Origin: Heliopora coerulea | Lineage: Eukaryota > Cnidaria > Anthozoa > Scleralcyonacea > Helioporidae | DNA: 64,000 nucleotides | Direction of reading: 5' to 3' | Assembly (NCBI GenBank): GCA_030142905.1 | Contig: JASJOG010000260.1 | Span: 186,001-250,000, forward strand | Shown here: in pieces, positions 1 through 12,300 of the stretch | Layout of the letters: each line of letters opens with the position of its first letter | How positions within the stretch are numbered: position 1 is the first letter of the stretch | Position numbers and translations under genes: made by a program | The notes under the pieces: generated by a model | Databases searched by the model: none | Seen by the model: the letters and a program-made list of their open reading frames with translations, nothing else | What the model was told of the DNA's origin: nothing

Positions 1-1041
1 ACCTAAAGACGGAGGAGTATGAAAAGAAAAAGTAGGGAAAAAGTATCGGCCTCTACTTCCTTACAATTGAAGTACATCAACGAACAGCAAAAGAACCGTT
101 GTCACGTAATATTAAAGCGTACACCACGATATACCAAATAAGCCACACCATACTTCACTAACATACCACACTTAATCACCACACCAAAAATTTGTCCACC
201 ACACCATATAATATCACACCAAACCGTATAACACTGCATCAGCCCACATTACGCCATTTGTAACACCCACACCACACAAAATCACACACCACACCACTTT
301 AAATTACACCTCACCGCACCTTATCTAAATAACCTACCTCACCACTCCATACACCACGATACACAACTCCACATTACACCTCACCACACCACTCCACCCC
401 ACCTCACCTCACCACACAATCCCACTTCACCACTCCATGTTACTCTATACACCACACCACTACACATCACACCTCACCACTCCATGTTACTCTATACACC
501 ACTCCACACCACACCACTACACACCACACCACTACACATCACACCTCACCACACCCCACCTAGCCAAACCATTTCTGCACTCCATATTACACTATACACC
601 ACAGCACACCACATCACATCACACCTCACCACACCACACCACACCACCCCATCTAACCACCCCAGCTCGCCACTCCATGTCACACCATACGCCACGGCAC
701 ACCACTCCACATTACACCTTACTACATTACAACTCTCCACACCACTTGTACGCTCCATACTCCATACATACATCTTCTACACATACACCATGGCACACCC
801 CTCCACGTCATACTGCATTCCACCCCATCTAACTACACCATCTCCGCACCATATTACACCATACACAACGGCACATCACTCCACATTACACCTCACCATA
901 ACATACCTAATCAAACTACACACCATACATGATACCAAACTACACCACATTGTACCATATATTAAAACATGCCACATCATCTCATACTTCACTAATCCAT
1001 GGGTTATAACTAAAGTGTAAGTACATAATATTGAATCATAC
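1..1041. repeat. CACCACACC-type minisatellite in a polycystin intron
   Basis: From about 120 to 1000 the + strand is a degenerate array of CACCACACCACTCCA-like and ACACCATA-like units. It starts immediately downstream (in gene sense) of the polycystin exon ending at 1042, so it is intronic. The three overlapping His/Thr/Pro-rich ORFs here are translation artefacts. Positions 1-119 show no feature I can name. Confidence 0.8.
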
Positions 1042-3310
1042 TTGAAGTGGTTCACTAATTAAGACGTCTTGAATGAAAGAGATTGTCATGGAAGTGATCC
1101 ACCGAGCGGAAACATCTTTTCCAAACTGCAAACCGTAAAGAACAACAAAGAAGGCGCAGGTGATGGAAGTGAGGCACAAGCCAAACCAACCAAGGTAGAT
1201 GTACCAGTACGGTAGCACAAAAGACGTCTTCCGCAAGTTAAAATGTTCTACCATTTTTAGCCGTTTCTCGGAAATCTGTACTTCTAAGTCAGCGTCCGTA
1301 ACTACGTCATCTGTTTCCAAAGAACTAACCTGAAATCAAGGTCAAAGTTACCATTGGTAACCGACTTTCCTGTTCACTAAAATCTGATTTCTATTACTGC
1401 ATTTAGCGTAAAAACTTATCAATAATTCACAAGGTAGAAACAAAGGAAAATCATGACCAAGGGCCTGATTATATGGAGGAAATCATCCCACCTTGCCGGG
1501 ACGGGACGTTTTGCCTAGATCCAACTCTTACGATCAACCTCTCGTTAAAATCAATTTGTGATTACATAGGAGGCTTGTCTTATCCCGACAATAGATGGAA
1601 TACTTTTTACTGAAGGGATCCCGCCTGAGATAAAGCGGTGAAAAAATGAGTTTGGAGCAAAAATGAGGAGGTTAATTGCGCGAGTCGACATTGGAAGTAA
1701 ATAAAATGTTGATTTCCCTAACCATTTCATTGGCGTCTTTAAGGTTTATGTCTACGGAACTACCACCAGAATTAGTTGTGCTTTCAGTGACAATTGTATT
1801 GAGACCTTGCCGACAGTCTCTGGACTTGAAACAACAAAAAAACATCTCGTAAAACCACCATATCGAGCTGTTTGCCTTCAAAGCCAGGATGTCTTTGTCA
1901 CACGGCTTGGATTCGACATTACGGAAAATCCAAACAAAGATAACATTGACTGGCAGAATAATAAGAGTGCTGAGAATCCCAATGCCCATCTCGCTAACGC
2001 CAAACCTAAACGGTCCCAGGATGACAGTTGATTCAGAACTGGTCTCATTTCCCCTCCGATAAAACATCGCGTTAGCCAGCATAGTGCAATAAAACAAAGC
2101 AAGACAACATGATAACCGCTGGACACGAGTGAAATGACTGTCCACTGGCCGTGCGAAAACTGAAAACCACAAGTGACGATCTTTCAAACTTCTCTGACTG
2201 GTTGTGTGAAAAAGATATTTAAAACCGGTCGTTTCTTGGTAGCTGGCAGGAAAAAGAACTGTTTGTACTTCACCCTGTCCTTTCTCGACTGCAAGCCAAT
2301 CTTCATTCAAGAAAAGGTAACTCTTTTTGTTACTTAAATCTCGAACCACAATCTTATCCAAAAACCATGCTGGACTTGAACCAGTGTTGTCGTGCCATAT
2401 GTGGGCGTTATTTATCTCGCCGATGCACTGCGGAGAGCTCAGCAAGAAGGTATCGATTCCTGTGCGTTGGAAGCATTGTCTCTTAGGATCGCATAATGAT
2501 TTCGGACAGACTTCTCGTTCGTGGCCACGAAGTATAATTGATACATTTGCTGTAGTACCAGAACCGCTGACATCTCCCGTGTAGACAGTCACTTCGTAGA
2601 AATATTCATCGTGGGGATCATTATCTTGCAACGGTGTCACACCAAACTAAAGAAAGTGGAATACAGCGAACAGATTGTCAGTATTTGGACCGAAATAAGC
2701 ATTCGATGGGAATTTTTTGGGGAAGGGAAGGAAGGAAGGAAGGAAGGAAGGAAGGAAGGAAGGATGGAAGGATGGAAGGAAGGATGGAAGGAAGAAAAGA
2801 AAGAAGGAAGGAAGGATGGAAGGAAGAAAAGAAAGAAGGAAGGAAGGAAGGAAGGATGGAAGGAAGGATGGAAGGAAGAAAAGAAAGAAGGAAGGAAGGA
2901 TGGAAGGAAGAAAAGGAAGGATGGAAGGAAGAAAAGGAAGAATGGAAGGAAGAAAAGAAAGAAGGAAGGAAGGAAGGAAGGAAGGAAGGAAGGAAGGAAG
3001 GAAGGAAGGAAGGAAGGAAGGAAGGAAGGATCTTCACAAAATTTCGTAAGGACTTGGATCATTTTGATCCAATTACAGAATTATCCCAGCCCACTGCAGT
3101 CTATTTTCAAGAGGATTATTATAGTTATCGATGACGGTAAATACCTCACCTTCTCCAAATCTTGGCGATCTTGTCTTCGAGCGTAAATGAGAAGAATTAG
3201 AAATAGACCAAATGAGGTTGACACTGCAATCAGGGCCACCGGATTGTCGTTCAAGTTTGCATCGAATACTTGTTGAAAGTCGATCTCATTGGGCGCAGGA
3301 AATACAGCGG
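1042..3310 (-). other. Membrane segment 1, PLAT domain and following membrane segments
   Basis: Exon 3150-3310 encodes AVFPAPNEIDF then the hydrophobic NPVALIAVSTSFGLFLILLIYARRQD, the first membrane span after the GPS. Exon 1690-2646 opens with YFYEVTVYTGDVSGSGTTA, the start of a PLAT/LH2 beta-sandwich, followed by IGEINNAHIWHDNTG. It then reads RVQRLSCCLALFYCTML, the conserved entry into membrane segment 2, and a third hydrophobic stretch. Exon 1042-1329 adds FVLPYWYIYLGWFGLCLTS and a further span ending EPLQ. PLAT binds lipid or protein at the inner face in known polycystins. Intron 2647-3149 is filled by a GGAA tract. Confidence 0.9.
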
Positions 3311-6300
3311 CTATGAGATAAAGATAATTCATCATTACACGGCGACTTACAAATTTAATTAATTAATGCAATTATAATCAGAATGGTTAAGTCAAGTGAC
3401 TTGTTATGTCACTTTGTTTCAGTAAATATTTCTGTTGTGATTTGGATAAATTGGTTTCAGACTAAATAGAGAATGAGATGGGTGAGATGGCAGACATGTA
3501 CGAAACCAAATAACTAGGCGCCGTCAGGGAGTCACAAACACGCCAGAGAGAAAGAGACTGGACAGTATTATGCTGTGGAAAGTCAGTGGTTTCCTTGGCA
3601 TTAAGAACTTGGATACTTCGTGTCATTTACACCTCGTTGTGGCTATTACTGTGTTTCAAATCTGGGTGAAATTTTAAAGACAATTCTACTCCATTTGATC
3701 CACTATTTCATTTATAAGGAATCAGACAGGCCCTTTGAAACATTTTTAAAAATTACTGAAGTTATACATTGCTGACCTCCAATAGATATCTTAAATATCC
3801 CTTTCCTCGTAAATTCGTTTGTTCCCACGGTTCTGGAATGGTGAGAAGGCGGTATGTTACGTCGGATACGACTGACATGCCGAGCACTTTCCGAAGAAAA
3901 TTCGGATTGCCCAGGGCGACAAATACAGTGGGTATGAATAAAAGAAGTTCGTATTCCAACCTGAAGTAATAAAAATAGACATGAAAATAAAAATTAAATA
4001 GATGTAAAATTATTGAGAAATTGCCATATCAATCTATACTATACTGTACCATACCACAGTAACCATATCATACCTTATTGCAAGGTAAGGTAGGTTTGTT
4101 ATGGTATATGATATGGCAGGATAGGGCACAGTATGGCGTGGTGTAGTATGGTAAGATATGGTATAGCATGGTATGGCAGGTATAGTGTGGTATAGTATAG
4201 CATCGTATATGGCATAGTATGGTACGGTATGATATGGTATTGTAGAGTATATGGTATAGCATGGTATGATATGACATGGTATGGTATGGTATATGGTATG
4301 GTACATGGTATGGTATGATATGGTATGGTATGATATGGTATGGTATGATATGGTATGGTATGATATGGTATGGTATATGATACGATATGGTATATGATAT
4401 GGTATGGTATGATATGGTATAATATGGCATATTTTGTATGATATGGTATGGTATGATATGGTATGGTATATGATACGGTATGGTATATGATATGGTATGG
4501 TATGATATGGTATAATATGGCATATTTTGTATGATATGGTATGGTATGACATGGTATGGTATATGGTATGGTATGATATGGTATATGGTATATGATATGG
4601 TATGATATGGTATGATATGATATGGTATGGTATGATATGGTATGGTATGATATGGTATGGTATGATATGGGATGGTATGATATGGTATGGTATGATATGG
4701 TACGGTATGATATGGTATGGTATGATATGGTATGGTATGACATGGTATGGTATGATATGGTATGGTATGATATGGTATGGTATGATATGGTATGGCATGA
4801 TATGGTATGGTATGATATGGTATGATATGGTATGATATGGTATGATATAGTATGGTATGATATGGGATGATATAGGATGATATAGTATGTTATGGTATGT
4901 TATTGTATATGGTATAGTATGGGGTGGCATGGTATGGTATAGAATAATATCGCATGGTACTCTACGCTATACTATGCTGTGTGATGCTTTTGACTGTAAT
5001 CAACGTCATTCTTAACATTTTACCTTGCATCCACTACTTCTCCAATTGTTTTCTTTATCGTCCAATAACAAACACTTCGCCCAAAACACACGTAATGTAT
5101 AATTAAAGAAAACACCAACTGGCTTGCCAATCGTCGTCAAGCCGAGGAAATATTGAGAGCCTGGATGTGAAAAATTACGTAACAAATCGTGCGACAAAAC
5201 CCATGTGTACGGTGAACTTCCACTGGTAGTGTTCGTCGAGGGAAAGTCGGCATGGTATTCATAATTTCCAGAAGTAGGCCACTGATCCACACCAAGCAAA
5301 GCTCGCAGCCTCAGCTTAGTGTCAGCTGGGCGAAGCTCCACCACAAGAGCTGTATCTTCCATAGTTCGATTGAATGCATGGACTTTGATGGTTTTCCAAG
5401 AAGTTAAAGTGCTTATTTTAGAAACGTTCTCCTGAAATTGGTTCGATTTTCTCTCATCAAACGTTTCCAACTTAACCAAGGACCAATCCACAGGGAACTC
5501 GTTGGCATCTTTTAAGTTCAGCCTCAAAACATTTGAGTTGATTTCCCCAGAGGAAGAATCATAAATGTTACGGATTTTCGTCAGATCTGTGACCTAAACG
5601 GTAATAATGCGTGGAAAAAAAGTAGCGAGCTTGAACAATCGTATTTGTCATTTAGAAGCTACTAATCTCCAGTGGTCTGACCGTGGTCTGAAAGTCTCAT
5701 CACAAAGGTAAACCCATTAAAAACGACGTTAATTTGCAACAATTTACAGTTCCATTGCTATTGCTCGACAAAAAAATACGACAAGAAGTGAATTTGTACA
5801 GTTTAAGCGAATTGAAAATTACCTGGAATCCCAGGATACTAAGAAGGGTGAGGTTTGTCTTTTCTAGGAGGGACGTGGCATCTCCGATCATCACTTGTGG
5901 AGCCGTCGTATCCCCCTTCTTGCTCGTGAGAGTTTCGAGGTTCTGTCGGGTTAGGTGAACATCATATTTTATGGTTTCTATCACAGTAGGTCGATCACCA
6001 ACCACGACTTGTCTCAAAAGAACATCATTGACTTGATCCAATGTTCGCAAAACCTCTTCGATGGTTTCTGCTCTGCGCTCCTTAAAATTAAACGGGAGTA
6101 CATACATTCCACGTACATCATATAGTTAATAATCAACCAATCAACCAATCAATCAACAAGTAAGTAAATAAATAAATATACGTAATCAGGCGAATTGACT
6201 AATCAGAAGACAGGTTAGCAGACATCTTGGTGACAGACAGACAGGTGATCGGATAATGGATCGATAGATCGAAAGAATGAATGGAATAAAGAGAGAATGA

Positions 6301-9300
6301 ACTCCCAGACAAATGAAAGTTATTTCCAGCGGGCTAAGTTGACCTTAGCAGTAAATCGATCCATTTTTCACTGTTACACTAGTATCTACAACAAATAGTT
6401 CTGACCACCTTAAATACCTTGAAGTCTGGTGAGGCAGATGGTCTCTCAGTTTCGTCCGTTGACACGGAAGCGTTCTCCACCGAGTTCCTTACCGCAGCCT
6501 CAGCAAGATTGCCCACAACTTGATGAAGAATTGTACCGATGCTTAATATATCTCGTGATTTGTCAGACAGCTGGCGAAAAACAGGCATCATGGTTTGGAT
6601 AGTCCTGGTTATTTCTCTCTAAATCCCAGAAAAACAGCAGTGTGAGTTCGCACGTTCTACTGGTCGAAATGGAGCGGGATCAGACACTTTAAACCAGAAC
6701 CAAACTAGACCGCTAATCTTGTGATTAATGTTCAATATACTTTATAATTAGTTTGAATCGTCTTCCACTTGTTGCCGTACGTCATAATTTTCAATTGGAG
6801 CAAAAAGACAGGGCAAGAAATGTTGCGTTTTATGGATTTGTACTGCTGGACTCTCATTTAACTTCATGCAAAATTTTGCTTATTTTAAACACGAACTCGA
6901 AGCAACCTCAGTTTTTCAGGAGTTCGTCGGTTAACTTTAGGGCTGATAAAATACAAGAGACTGCAGTTAAGTATTACGACTTGGTTTAGCTGTTACGTTA
7001 CCTGTGTTTCTAGATTGATTTCGCCTGGTGTTGAACTCAAAGCTTTCAAACTTTCACTTAATCCTCGCACCTCATCAAAACTGCTGACATTGGTTCCACT
7101 TAAGATGCGTGCTATTTTCCCGCGTAGCTGAAAATCGAGAGAAGAAAACAAATCTTAAACAGTCTTGCGCTATCTATAAAGAATCAAAGTTTCCCCATTC
7201 TAAAAAAATCGTTAAGAAACTTGACGTGCATTTTCGTGAACCAGGGAGTATCCTATGTACCATTGCGTTATAAACTACAGGTTTATTTTAGGGTCAAAGT
7301 CACCTCATCTGTCGAGAGAATTTGGCCGTTTAATTAGTTTTCCAGATGTTTTAAGGAGTAAGCTTAAACTTTCATGATTTTACCAAGAGTATATGAACCT
7401 TCGATTCAATGGTCAAAACACGTTTATATTTTCCTACCAAAAAGATCTTCAGATGTCGAAAACAGAGTTAATTACTTGTTACCTACCTGCTTCGCTTCAG
7501 TAATACTTCGTTTGGACGAATTAAACTCATTGTTCAATAACGAGCACAACGAAATAATCATTTGAAAACCAAGTTTATTCTTTTGCTGGTCAATCGCCTC
7601 TTGCACATCACTGAAAACTTGTTTATAGTCTGGCTGATTCGGCTGACATACCTGTGAATGAAATTGTAAAAAACATTTTGTCAATTTAAAAAATCGCCAA
7701 GTTTATAGTTGATTTTTTCTTGCAACACTAATAGATTTACACCTGTCATTCGTCCGCCCCTTCTTTCTTCCTCTCATTCACCTTTCGGTTCGCTATTTTT
7801 TACCCGTTAGTTCGTTCAATCCTTCATCAGTTCGTTCGTTCGTTCGTTCCTCAGTTCGCCTGCCCCCCTCCCCCGCCCTCCACTCTGTCCATCGGATCAT
7901 TAATTCATTCCTCCATTGGAGCGTCTTTCTTTAGTACGTCCATTTACGTCTATCTGTCGGTCTTCCGGTCTATCCTGCCGACTGCCCATACGTATGCTGT
8001 CTGCATATTGGTCCGCTTAAACAGTGATTGCCATATACCCCATTTATTTCTCAATTCGAATAAAATCAGAGATTTCTTCTTAATTCAAGTTGGATTTTTG
8101 TTTTGTGAAAGGTGCAAACTAGTGGACCCAATTTCAAATTTTATGTTTAATTATTTTCCATACCTTAATGGCATGAACATTAGTGGAGCTGCAAAACATA
8201 GAATCCATTACTTTGACAACAACTTTGATTGTAAAGTTATTTTCTGCTTTACCACAGGGAAGAAAAACTGTCATGTTGGAGTGGACTTCAGAAGACAAAT
8301 AGATGGTATCTTCACCATCTTTCATTTCTACAGTAAAAATGTAGAGTTTAATTCACGTGATGCACCCGACACTCCTTTAACATTAAAAATGCAATTTAAA
8401 GTTAAAGAGAACTCTTAAAGAATAAAATGTCTTCACTACAAAATATCAAATCACGTAATACACAGATTATTTTGATGCAAGGTGAACAGATTTCCTGATG
8501 TTAAAACTTTCATAGTTTCGCAGGTGATTGGTTGGTTAACTTGATTTGTGGAACCACAGCAAGGAACAGCTTACAAATATGCCAATATTTACAAATATTG
8601 TGAGTTTTCGACCCAAGATTTTATACTGGCGTTTCAGCGGAGATGTTTAAGAAATACACAAGAACACACATGTAGAAATACAAATAAAAGAAACGAAGGA
8701 AAAGCTACACTGACAAATGAGTAGTCAGGAAGGTGTCCAAGCAAGCAGATGTACAGGCGATAGCACACGACTGTACGTTATTGAACCTTATATGCATGTA
8801 GCTCATATCACTTACCAATCACATACATGAACGGCCTATCTTCATCAAGCCAGCCCACACAACGTACATTAAACCTTGTTTCCAAGACGTATCCTTCCTT
8901 GGGGATCACCGAACAGTTACCACCAGAAGGGGGGCTGTTTACGTTCAAAAGATATTCAACAAAACCATAACGGTTTGTCCCAGGCCTTCGAGCACTGCAA
9001 CGAACACGGTATGTCGTTGCAATATGCAAAACATTCGGCAAGATAGCGAGGTTTGCTACTTGTAAGCCGGTCGACGTGTTCAACCCAAAGTTTGGTATTT
9101 CTTTGCACGACGGGGTTCCTGTCTCTTTGATGGGAGAGCACACAGAGATGGACCACTTGTAAAGGAGTCGTGTGTTGATTTCACAGTTCAAACACTCGCT
9201 CTCAAGAACCACGCGTTGTGTTGGATTGACAGCTTTCTCACAGTTGAGAACGCAGCTTTATGTGACATAAAGAAAACGTGGGTGAACTTTGGAAAATTTT

Positions 9301-12300
9301 TGAGACATTCTTTAACAAACGGCGGGCACAGGGTTAAGCAAACTTTTAGTTTTTATTCATTTCTTATTCCTACAATTCCGATTTTTCCCAGTCCCCCTCT
9401 CCCTCTCTTCCATCTTTCTCTTTCCTTGTCCCAGTCCATCTCTCCGTTACTTCCTCTCATCTCCTTCCCTGTTCGTCTTATATTTCTTTCCTTCTCTCCA
9501 TACCATCCTTTCCGTTATAAAAGAGTAATGACCAATGTACAGTAGTGAAATTAAGCATAACCACAAGTTTGACCACTAATTGTCGCATTTTCATATTGTA
9601 ACCATTGCGTTGGTGGATGTATGTGGTTTGACACCTTAATGACATAGAATATTTCAAATTTGCGTAGCATAATCTGTTGCTATGTTTAGCTCGGCCACTG
9701 CCAGTGTAATGAAAAGCAAGCTTACTGCAAATCCAAAGAGGGCACTGGGCCATCGACCACGACAACTGTTTGTTCAAAACCTGATTTCCGAGTGCCTTCT
9801 TCAACTTCCAAACCAAAAATATAGTTCTGGTGACGTAACAGATTTCCAGACGACAACGATACAACGCTAGAATTTGATTGGATAACACTATTATTCTCGA
9901 AGCATTCAGATGACGAGTCGATCATGGTCAAGTTTTTCCAAGAAAGTGCGGTGTTCACTGGCCGACATGACCAGGAATACTTCATAGAACTTGAGTCGAA
10001 TATGTTATCAGGATCGCGTGATTCGCTGCCATCGAGGAGAAAAGATGTCTTCCAAGGAACAGAGCGAGAGATACCACCTGTTAATATCAACAGGAATTCA
10101 GACAATGTCAAGTATTGTGGAACTACACATCACTTGAAAAATCCACTGAGGGATTTTTCACGCTTTTCATCAGTACTCGTTCACAGTTTGCTCTAAATTT
10201 AGTTCACCGTTGGGAATGTGAACGAAATTCCAAATTAGAAGTTTAACCGTTCAGAATAACAACAGTTTATTCATAAGAATTAACATCCAGCAAAGTAAAC
10301 GAAAAAGACACAGCTGCAACTTTGTGCTGTAACATTAAGTTAATCCCGTAACATTACCAAGTGCAAGAACTTAAATAGTTGGCGATGACTGACGAAACAA
10401 CTGGTGCTCCGCCTCACTGCTTTTTCCCAGAAAACAATTATTTCACCTTACCTTTAATGCGCGCTAGAAGAGGAGATCTGGTGACTTCTAACCAAGTGTA
10501 ATTAAAGCCTTTCACGTGACTCAAATCTCTATCTGTCCCATTAAAACTCACGCTAAGTTTGACCTTAAGCAGCTCAGTTGGAAGGCTTTGTACCAACATC
10601 GTGAAACGTTCTTTTCTTATATTCGCATAAGTTGAATTTCTCAGAATCAACATTTCCCGTCGTGCACTGCGCAGTCGTCTCGTGCGTCGCCATTCTTTGT
10701 CCCCTGAGTTCCCATAATTCACGGCAAATACCTCCCAGTGAATTATCACTGTCCTTGCAACAACACACTTTTGTGTGATAACAGGTTGTAGTACGACCTC
10801 CTGCACATTTCTCACGATCAGCGGACGACTCTTTGGCCCACCTCCGACAATACGAACTACTGGGTCGGGACACGCCTCCTCGGATATTGCAACTTGGATT
10901 GAACGTTGGATGGAGCTTACGTGGTTCCAGGCCAGTAACCGTACGGTGTAGTTCCCTTGTGCTTTGTACTGATGTGCATATGTCGTTAGGTTTCGAAAAG
11001 TGAAGCCACAAGAGACATCCCCGAAGCTTACTGTGGTATTATCTCCAAGACTGAGTAAAAAGCACGGAAGAATATCTTCCATTCCCGCTGAAAACGTAAA
11101 CACGGTAGGGTCTTTAAAGTAAGTTGGCTGCTCTACGCTCCAGGCAATGTCCACGATTTCTTTTTCGACGCAAATGTACCTGAAACAATTTTCTTGCAGT
11201 GTTGCGCTCTTGATTATAGCGGTAATGTTGTAACAGCCGGGAAAGAAAAACACGTGTTCCACATTAGCTTTCCTTGTTTCCTTTAAACTCTCGTTTCCAA
11301 GCTTCCACTCAAAGCCTACGTCATCCCGGTCTTGTCGCAAAGCAAACCTCACGGTTTTCCCGGCGGGAAAATACTGGTGCCTGGAGCCCAGTCCCGGTTG
11401 GAAACTGGATCCATTTTTGTAAGTTACATTTATTCCTTGTAAAGGACTCCGCCTGACATGCGCAATAACCGTCAATAGCCGATGACTCACGTGGTTGGTG
11501 ACGTTAACACTTGCGTTATAAAGTCCAGGATGAAGATATCTGTGTTTCTTGAGAAAGATTTTTGTAGTGAAGTCGACCTTTTGGAAAAATCTACTAGAGC
11601 CGTCCCCGAAGTTAAAAAACGCAGATGCGTTGGAAGGAGGTGAGGCGTCAGTTGACAGATTCAAATAAAATGCGATGCTTTGTGAGAGACATCTCGATGG
11701 ACCGAGAGAGAAAAGTTGAACTCCTTGTACAGGGTTCTCGACTGTTAACGGTCGCCGAGCTCCCACGTGACGAGAACTTACCGAGTTCCACAATCGTACA
11801 ACGATGGAGTACTTTCCAGCCGTCAAGAAAACGTGTTTTATGATTGCCATGGTGACGTTCCTTATAACTACGTCTCTGGCATTGCATGAGTTGTTTTCCC
11901 CAATGACGCAATACCGTACTCGAGATCCCGACCACGTTAAAAGAAAGTCAAAGGTTTGGTTGACTCTGACGTAAATGTATTTGTTTACGATGGTAGCATT
12001 TCGGATTGGCTCATCAACATCTGCAAATATTTTTGCCGAGGATTCTCCGACAGTGTTCCGACAGGTTACAATCACAGTATAAGTGTCAGCTTCCTTGTAC
12101 AGATGGTCAATTTGCGAGCTGGTAAGAGGGAACGATGTACTTAACGTATGACCATCTCCAAAATCCCAGTTACATCTGAACAGGTTTCCTTGGGTTATTC
12201 TCAGCTTGAAGAGTGACGGGGCACCAAGCACAGTAGGTACAACACTCAAACTAATATTCTTTATCAGAACGGCTCTTTGTACTACTATACTTGAATTGAA

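Noticed and set aside
437..1020. Overlapping His/Thr/Pro-rich ORFs
   Set aside because: Pure translation of the CACCACACC minisatellite in a polycystin intron; no codon or splice evidence.
2611..3186. Lys/Gly/Arg-rich and Phe/Pro/Ser-rich ORFs
   Set aside because: Product of the GGAA tract; the true exons on either side are in other frames.
3481..3530. Minus-strand C-H-L-T-H sequence that could supply the missing GPS triad
   Set aside because: It has only one cysteine nearby, no F after the triad, and no acceptor/donor pair that keeps phase with exons 3960 and 3310.
4034..4930. 298-codon Tyr/His/Ile ORF
   Set aside because: The satellite unit length is not a multiple that creates stops, so the ORF is open by composition alone.
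9216..9545. Plus-strand ORF of 109 codons
   Set aside because: Overlaps the antisense of a verified REJ exon and a pyrimidine-rich intron; no family resemblance.
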